This document shows, in pieces, positions 58,545 through 64,000 of a stretch of DNA of 64,000 bases (position 1 is its first letter; every line of letters starts with the position of its first letter). The stretch spans positions 62,001-126,000 of the forward strand of contig CAMPDV010000846.1 of NCBI GenBank assembly GCA_946699065.1, in the 5' to 3' direction. Position numbers and translations under genes: made by a program. The DNA is from Loxodes magnus (taxonomy: Eukaryota; Ciliophora; Karyorelictea; Loxodida; Loxodidae). A model generated the notes under the pieces. It was given only the letters and a program-made list of their open reading frames with translations. It ran no database searches and was not told the origin of the DNA.

Positions 58545-61500
58545 GAAATATTAAAATACCTACCTAAGTTAAGAAATAGAAAATGACTTACCTAATTTAA
58601 GAATATTAAAATGCTTACATTCTATAAGTTAAGAATATTAAAATACTTACATTCTATAAGTTAAGAATATTAAAATGCTTACGAACTATAATTTAAGAAA
58701 TATTAAAATACTTACGAACTATAAGTTAAGAATATTAAAATGCTTACATGCTATAAGTTAAGAATATTAAAATGCTTACTCACTTTAAGTTAAGAATATT
58801 AAAATACTTACATGCTATAAGTTAAGAATATTAAAATGCTTACCTAAGTTAAGAATATTAAAATGGTTACTCTCTATAAGTTAAGAATATTAAAATACCT
58901 TACCTAAGTTAAAAATATTAAAATACTTACATGCTATAAGTTAAGAATATTAAAATGCTTACCTAAGTTAAGAATATTAAAATGGTTACTTTCTATAAGT
59001 TAAGAATATTAAAATGCTTACTCACTTTAAGTTAAGAATATTAAAATACTTACATGCTATAAGTTAAGAAGATTAAAATGCTTACCTAAGTTAAGAATAT
59101 TAAAATGCTTACCTAAGTTAAGAATATTAAAATGCTTACTCACTTTAAGTTAAGAATATTAAAATACTTACATGCTATAAGTTAAGAATATTAAAATGCT
59201 TACCTAAGTTAAGAATATTAAAATGGTTACTCTCTATAAGTTAAGAATATTAAAATACCTTACCTAAGTTAAAAATATTAAAATACTTACATGCTATAAG
59301 TTAAGAAATATTAAAATGATTACCTAAGTTAAGAATATTAAAATGCTTACCTAAGTTAAGAATATTAAAATGCTTACGAACTATAATTTAAGAAATTTCA
59401 AAATGCTTACCTTCTATAAGTTAAGAATAATAAAATGCTTACCTAAGTTAAGAATAATAAAATGCTTACCTAAGTTAAGAATATTAAAATGCTTACCTAA
59501 GTTAAGAATATTAAAATAATTACCTAAGTTAAGAATATTAAAATGCTTACCTAAGTTAAGAATATTAAAATGCTTACCTAAGTTAAGAATATTAAAATGC
59601 TTACCTAAGTTAAGAATAATAAAATGCTTACATGCTATAAGTTAAGAATATTAAAATGCTTACTCACTTTAAGTTAAGAATATTAAAATGCTTACCTAAG
59701 TCAAAAATATTAAAATGCTTACCTAAGTTAAGAATATTAAAATGCTTACCTAAGTTAAGAATATTAAAATGCTTACCTAAGTTAAGAATATTAAAATAAT
59801 TACCTAAGTTAAGAATATTAAAATGCTTACCTAAGTTAAGAATATTAAAATAATTACCTAAGTTAAGAATATTAAAATGCTTACCTAAGTTAAGAATATT
59901 AAAATGCTTACCTAAGTTAAGAATAATAAAATGCTTACCTAAGTTAAGAATATTAAAATGCTTACCTAAGTTAAGAATATTAAAATGCTTACCTAAGTTA
60001 AGAATAATAAAATGCTTACCTAAGTCAAAAATATTAAAATGCTTACCTAAGTTAAGAATATTAAAATGCTTACCTTAGTTAAGAATATTAAAATAATTAC
60101 CTAAGTTAAGAATATTAAAATGCTTACCTAAGTTAAGAATATTAAAATAATTACCTAAGTTAAGAATATTAAAATGCTTACCTAAGTTAAGAATATTAAA
60201 ATGCTTACCTAAGTTAAGAATATTAAAATGCTTACCTAAGTTAAGAATAATAAAATGCTTACCTAAGTTAAGAATATTAAAATGCTTACCTAAGTTAAGA
60301 ATATTAAAATGCTTACCTAAGTTAAGAATAATAAAATGCTTACCTAAGTTAAGAATATTAAAATGCTTACCTAAGTTAAGAATATTAAAATGCTTACCTA
60401 AGTTAAGAATAATAAAATGCTTACCTAAGTTAAGAATATTAAAATGCTTACCTAAGTTAAGAATATTAAAATGATTACCTAAGTTAAGAATATTAAAATG
60501 CTTACCTAAGTCAAAAATTTTAAAATGCTTACCTTCTATAAGTTAAGAATATTAAAATGCTTACCTAAGTTAAGAATATTAAAATGCTTACCTAAGTTAA
60601 GAATATTAAAATGCTTACCTAAGTTAAGAATATTAAAATGCTTACCTAAGTTAAGAATATTAAAATAATTACCTAAGTTAAGAATATTAAAATGCTTACC
60701 TAAGTTAAGAATATTAAAATGCTTACCTAAGTTAAGAATATTAAAATGCTTACCTAAGTTAAGAATAATAAAATGCTTACCTAAGTTAAGAATATTAAAA
60801 TGCTTACCTAAGTTAAGAATATTAAAATGATTACCTAAGTTAAGAATATTAAAATGCTTACCTAAGTCAAAAATTTTAAAATGCTTACCTAAGTTAAGAA
60901 TATTAAAATGCTTACCTAAGTTAAGAATATTAAAATGCTTACCTAAGTTAAGAATATTAAAATGCTTACCTAAGTTAAGAATATTAAAATGCTTACCTAA
61001 GTTAAGAATATTAAAATGCTTACCTTCTATAAGTTAAGATTATTAAAATGCTTACCTTCTATAAGTTAAGAATATTAAAATGCTTACCTTCTATAAGTTA
61101 AGAATAATAAAATGCTTACCTAAGTTAAGAATATTAAAATGCTTACCTAAGTTAAAAATATTAAAATACTTACATGCTATAAGTTAAGAATATTAAAATG
61201 CTTACCTAAGTTAAGAATATTAAAATGCTTACGAACTATAATTTAAGAAATATTAAAATGCTTACCTAAGTTAAGAATATTAAAATGCTTACCTAAGTTA
61301 AGAATATTAAAATGCTTACCTAAGTTAAGAATATTAAAATGCTTACCTAAGTTAAGAATATTAAAATGCTTACCTAAGTTAAGAATATTAAAATGCTTAC
61401 CTAAGTTAAGAATTTTAAAATGCTTACCTAAGTTAAGAATATTAAAATGCTTACCTAAGTTAAGAATATTAAAATGCTTACCTAAGTTAAGAATATTAAA

Positions 61501-64000
61501 ATGCTTACCTTCTATAAGTTAAGATTATTAAAATGCTTACCTTCTATAAGTTAAGAATATTAAAATGCTTACCTTCTATAAGTTAAGAATAATAAAATGC
61601 TTACCTAAGTTAAGAATATTAAAATGCTTACCTAAGTTAAAAATATTAAAATACTTACATGCTATAAGTTAAGAATATTAAAATGCTTACCTAAGTTAAG
61701 AATAATAAAATGCTTACCTAAGTTAAGAATATTAAAATTTTTACCTAAGTTAAGAATATTAAAATGATTACCTAAGTTAAGAATATTAAAATGCTTACCT
61801 AAGTCAAAAATTTTAAAATGCTTACCTAAGTTAAGAATATTAAAATGCTTACCTAAGTTAAAAATATTAAAATACTTACATGCTATAAGTTAAGAATATT
61901 AAAATGCTTACCTAAGTTAAGAATAATAAAATGCTTACCTAAGTTAAGAATATTAAAATTTTTACCTAAGTTAAGAATATTAAAATGCTTACCTAAGTTA
62001 AGAATATTAAAATGCTTACCTAAGTTAAGAATTTTAAAATGCTTACCTAAGTTAAGAATATTAAAATGCTTACCTAAGTTAAGAATATTAAAATGCTTAC
62101 CTAAGTTAAGAATATTAAAATGCTTACCTAAGTTAAGAATATTAAAATGCTTACCTAAGTTAAGAATATTAAAATGCTTACCTTCTATAAGTTAAGATTA
62201 TTAAAATGCTTACCTTCTTTAGTTAAGAATATTAAAATGCTTACCTTCTATGGTTTAAAAAGTTTAAAATGCTTACCTAAGTTAAGAATTTTAAAATGCT
62301 TACCTAAGTTAAGAATATTAAAATGCTTACCTAAGTTAAGAATTTTAAAATGCTTACCTAAGTTAAGAATATTAAAATGCTTACCTAAGTTAAGAATATT
62401 AAAATGCTTACCTTCTATAAGTTAAGATTATTAAAATGCTTACCTTCTATAAGTTAAGAATATTAAAATGCTTACCTTCTATATTTTAAAAAGTTTAAAA
62501 TGCTTACCTAAGTTAAGAATATTAAAATGCTTACCTTCTATAAGTTATGAATATTAAAATGCTTACCTAAGTTAAGAATATTAAAATGCTTACCTAAGTT
62601 AAGAATATTAAAATGCTTACCTTCTATAAGTTAAGATTATTAAAATGCTTACCTTCTATAAGTTAAGAATATTAAAATGCTTACCTTCTATATTTTAAAA
62701 AGTTTAAAATGCTTACCTAAGTTAAGAATATTAAAATGCTTACCTAAGTTAAGAATATTAAAATGCTTACCTTCTATAAGTTAAGAATATTAAAATGCTT
62801 ACCTAAGTTAAGAATATTAAAATGCTTACCTAAGTTAAGAATATTAAAATGCTTACCTAAGTTAAGAATATTAAAATGCTTACCTTCTATAAGTTAAGAT
62901 TATTAAAATGCTTACCTTCTATAAGTTAAGAATATTAAAATGCTTACCTTCTATATTTTAAAAAGCTTACCTAAGTTAAGTTAATGCTTACCTAAGTTAA
63001 AAGAATTTTAAAATGCTTACCTAAGTTAAGAATATTAAAATGCTTACCTAAGTTAAGAATATTAAAATGCTTACCTAAGTTAAGAATATTAAAATGCTTC
63101 TAAGTTAAGAATATTAAAATGCTTACCTAAGTTAAGAATATTAAAATGCTTACCTTCTAAGATTTTAAAATGCTTACCTAAGTTAAGAATATTAAAATGC
63201 TTACCTTCTATAAGTTAAGAATATTAAAATGCTTACCTAAGTTAAGAATATTAAAATGCTTACCTAAGTTAAGAATATTAAAATGCTTACCTAAGTTAAG
63301 AATATTAAAATGCTTACCTAAGTTAAGAATATTAAAATGCTTACCTAAGTTAAGAATATTAAAATGCTTACCTAAGTTAAGAATTTTAAAATGCTTACCT
63401 AAGTTAAGAATATTAAAATGCTTACCTAAGTTAAGAATATTAAAATGCTTACCTAAGTTAAGAATATTAAAATCCTTACCTAAGTTAAGAATAAAATGCT
63501 TACCTTCTATAAGTTAAGATTATTAAAATGCTTACCTTCTATAAGTTAAGAATATTAAAATGCTTACCTTCTATAAGTTAAGAATAATAAAATGCTTACC
63601 TAAGTTAAGAATATTAAAATGCTTACCTAAGTTAAAAATATTAAAATACTTACATGCTATAAGTTAAGAATATTAAAATGCTTACCTAAGTTAAGAATAA
63701 TAAAATGCTTACCTAAGTTAAGAATATTAAAATTTTTACCTAAGTTAAGAATATTAAAATGATTACCTAAGTTAAGAATATTAAAATGCTTACCTAAGTC
63801 AAAAATTTTAAAATGCTTACCTTCTATAAGTTAAGAATATTAAAATGCTTACCTAAGTTAAGAATATTAAAATGCTTACCTAAGTTAAGAATATTAAAAT
63901 GCTTACCTAAGTTAAGAATATTAAAATGCTTACCTAAGTTAAGAATATTAAAATGCTTACCTAAGTTAAGAATATTAAAATGCTTACCTAAGTTAAGAAT
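58545..64000 (+). repeat. Large tandem array of 27/32-nt units
   Basis: The array fills the rest of the window. The dominant unit is 27 nt (ttaagaatattaaaatgctt followed by acctaag). A 32-nt form has accttctataag or acatgctataag in place of acctaag. Early units (58,545-58,930) are mostly the long form, as in copy B; later ones are mostly 27 nt, with recurring mixed blocks. The 27-nt unit is nine codons, so runs of it encode a nine-residue repeat (LRILKCLPK); 32-nt units break that frame. It is non-coding satellite DNA in my view. The window ends inside it. Confidence 0.95.
61021..61690 (+). repeat. Higher-order block inside the array
   Basis: A mixed block with three 'accttctataag' units (one carrying gattatt), one aataataaa unit and one acatgctataag unit starts at 61,021, again at 61,506 (offset 485) and again near 63,501. 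This is evidence for recent segmental amplification. Confidence 0.75.

Noticed and set aside
62174-63517. Open frames encoding LRILKCLPK repeats
   Set aside because: They exist only where 27-nt units run without 32-nt units and match unit phase, not protein constraint.
58545-64000. CRISPR-like array
   Set aside because: Units are contiguous variants without unique spacers, and the window is eukaryotic.
1-64000. Telomeric repeats or rDNA
   Set aside because: No C4A2/G4T2-type telomere tract and no rRNA gene other than the short 5S-like insertion was seen.

Overview
The window is very AT-rich and eukaryotic. It reads best as ciliate DNA using an unusual genetic code. Read with the standard code it holds only short ORFs. 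With TAA and TAG as Gln, long protein-like frames appear on both strands. Those frames also contain many in-frame TGA codons, and these sit where Trp is expected: the two Trp of a GPS motif, the Trp of WD40 repeats, the Trp of a Notch-type LNR repeat, the C-W and G-Y-W motifs of a ciliate multi-pass membrane family, and the Trp before N-Y-R-P-I in a LINE reverse transcriptase. In two diverged paralogues one A-F-W-G-I-I motif has TGG in one copy and TGA in the other. The best reading is UAR=Gln plus UGA=Trp, as in karyorelictid ciliates such as Loxodes (NCBI table 27) or Condylostoma (table 28). Gene ends are therefore ambiguous, because no codon is an unconditional stop. Tetrahymena-type germline DNA with decayed genes is the main alternative for the organism, but it explains the TGA pattern poorly.

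Layout. 0.3-1.2 kb (-): decayed papain-family protease. 1.7-2.2 kb (+): Gln/Lys-rich coiled-coil fragment. 3.5-6.5 kb (+): REJ/GPS polycystin-like membrane protein, frame-intact for about 750 codons. 8.2-9.2 kb (+): RING finger and coiled-coil protein. 10.65-13.35 kb (-): LINE-type retrotransposon. 13.4-18.9 kb: repeat-borne ORF and copy A of a dispersed repeat, with a 9-bp minisatellite at 16.3-17.3 kb. 19.8-22.7 kb (+): coiled-coil ORF and a zinc-knuckle (gag/ORF1-like) ORF. 23.3-29.4 kb: copy B of the repeat, carrying a 5S-rRNA-like insertion, a 56-bp 5'-truncated LINE tail and a short tandem array. 31.1 kb: degenerate tRNA-Lys(CUU). 31.5-41.7 kb (-): about 10 kb of remains of a giant surface protein (LNR repeats, beta-helix, Cys-rich stalk, multi-pass domain, cytoplasmic tail). 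43.0-46.7 kb (+) and 46.7-49.5 kb (-): two tail-to-tail paralogues with a PBP1/ANF-receptor-like ectodomain and several membrane helices. 54.0-54.7 kb (+): decayed WD40 protein. 54.85-64 kb: repeat copy C, whose 27/32-nt tandem array runs at least 5.4 kb to the window end.

There is no operon-like organisation. The genes look like separate eukaryotic loci in repeat-rich DNA: surface and sensory membrane proteins, a possible ubiquitin ligase, a protease and retroelements. Many frames carry single-base shifts, so they are either pseudogenes or lie in a draft-quality long-read assembly. The REJ, RING and zinc-knuckle genes read without shifts over long distances.
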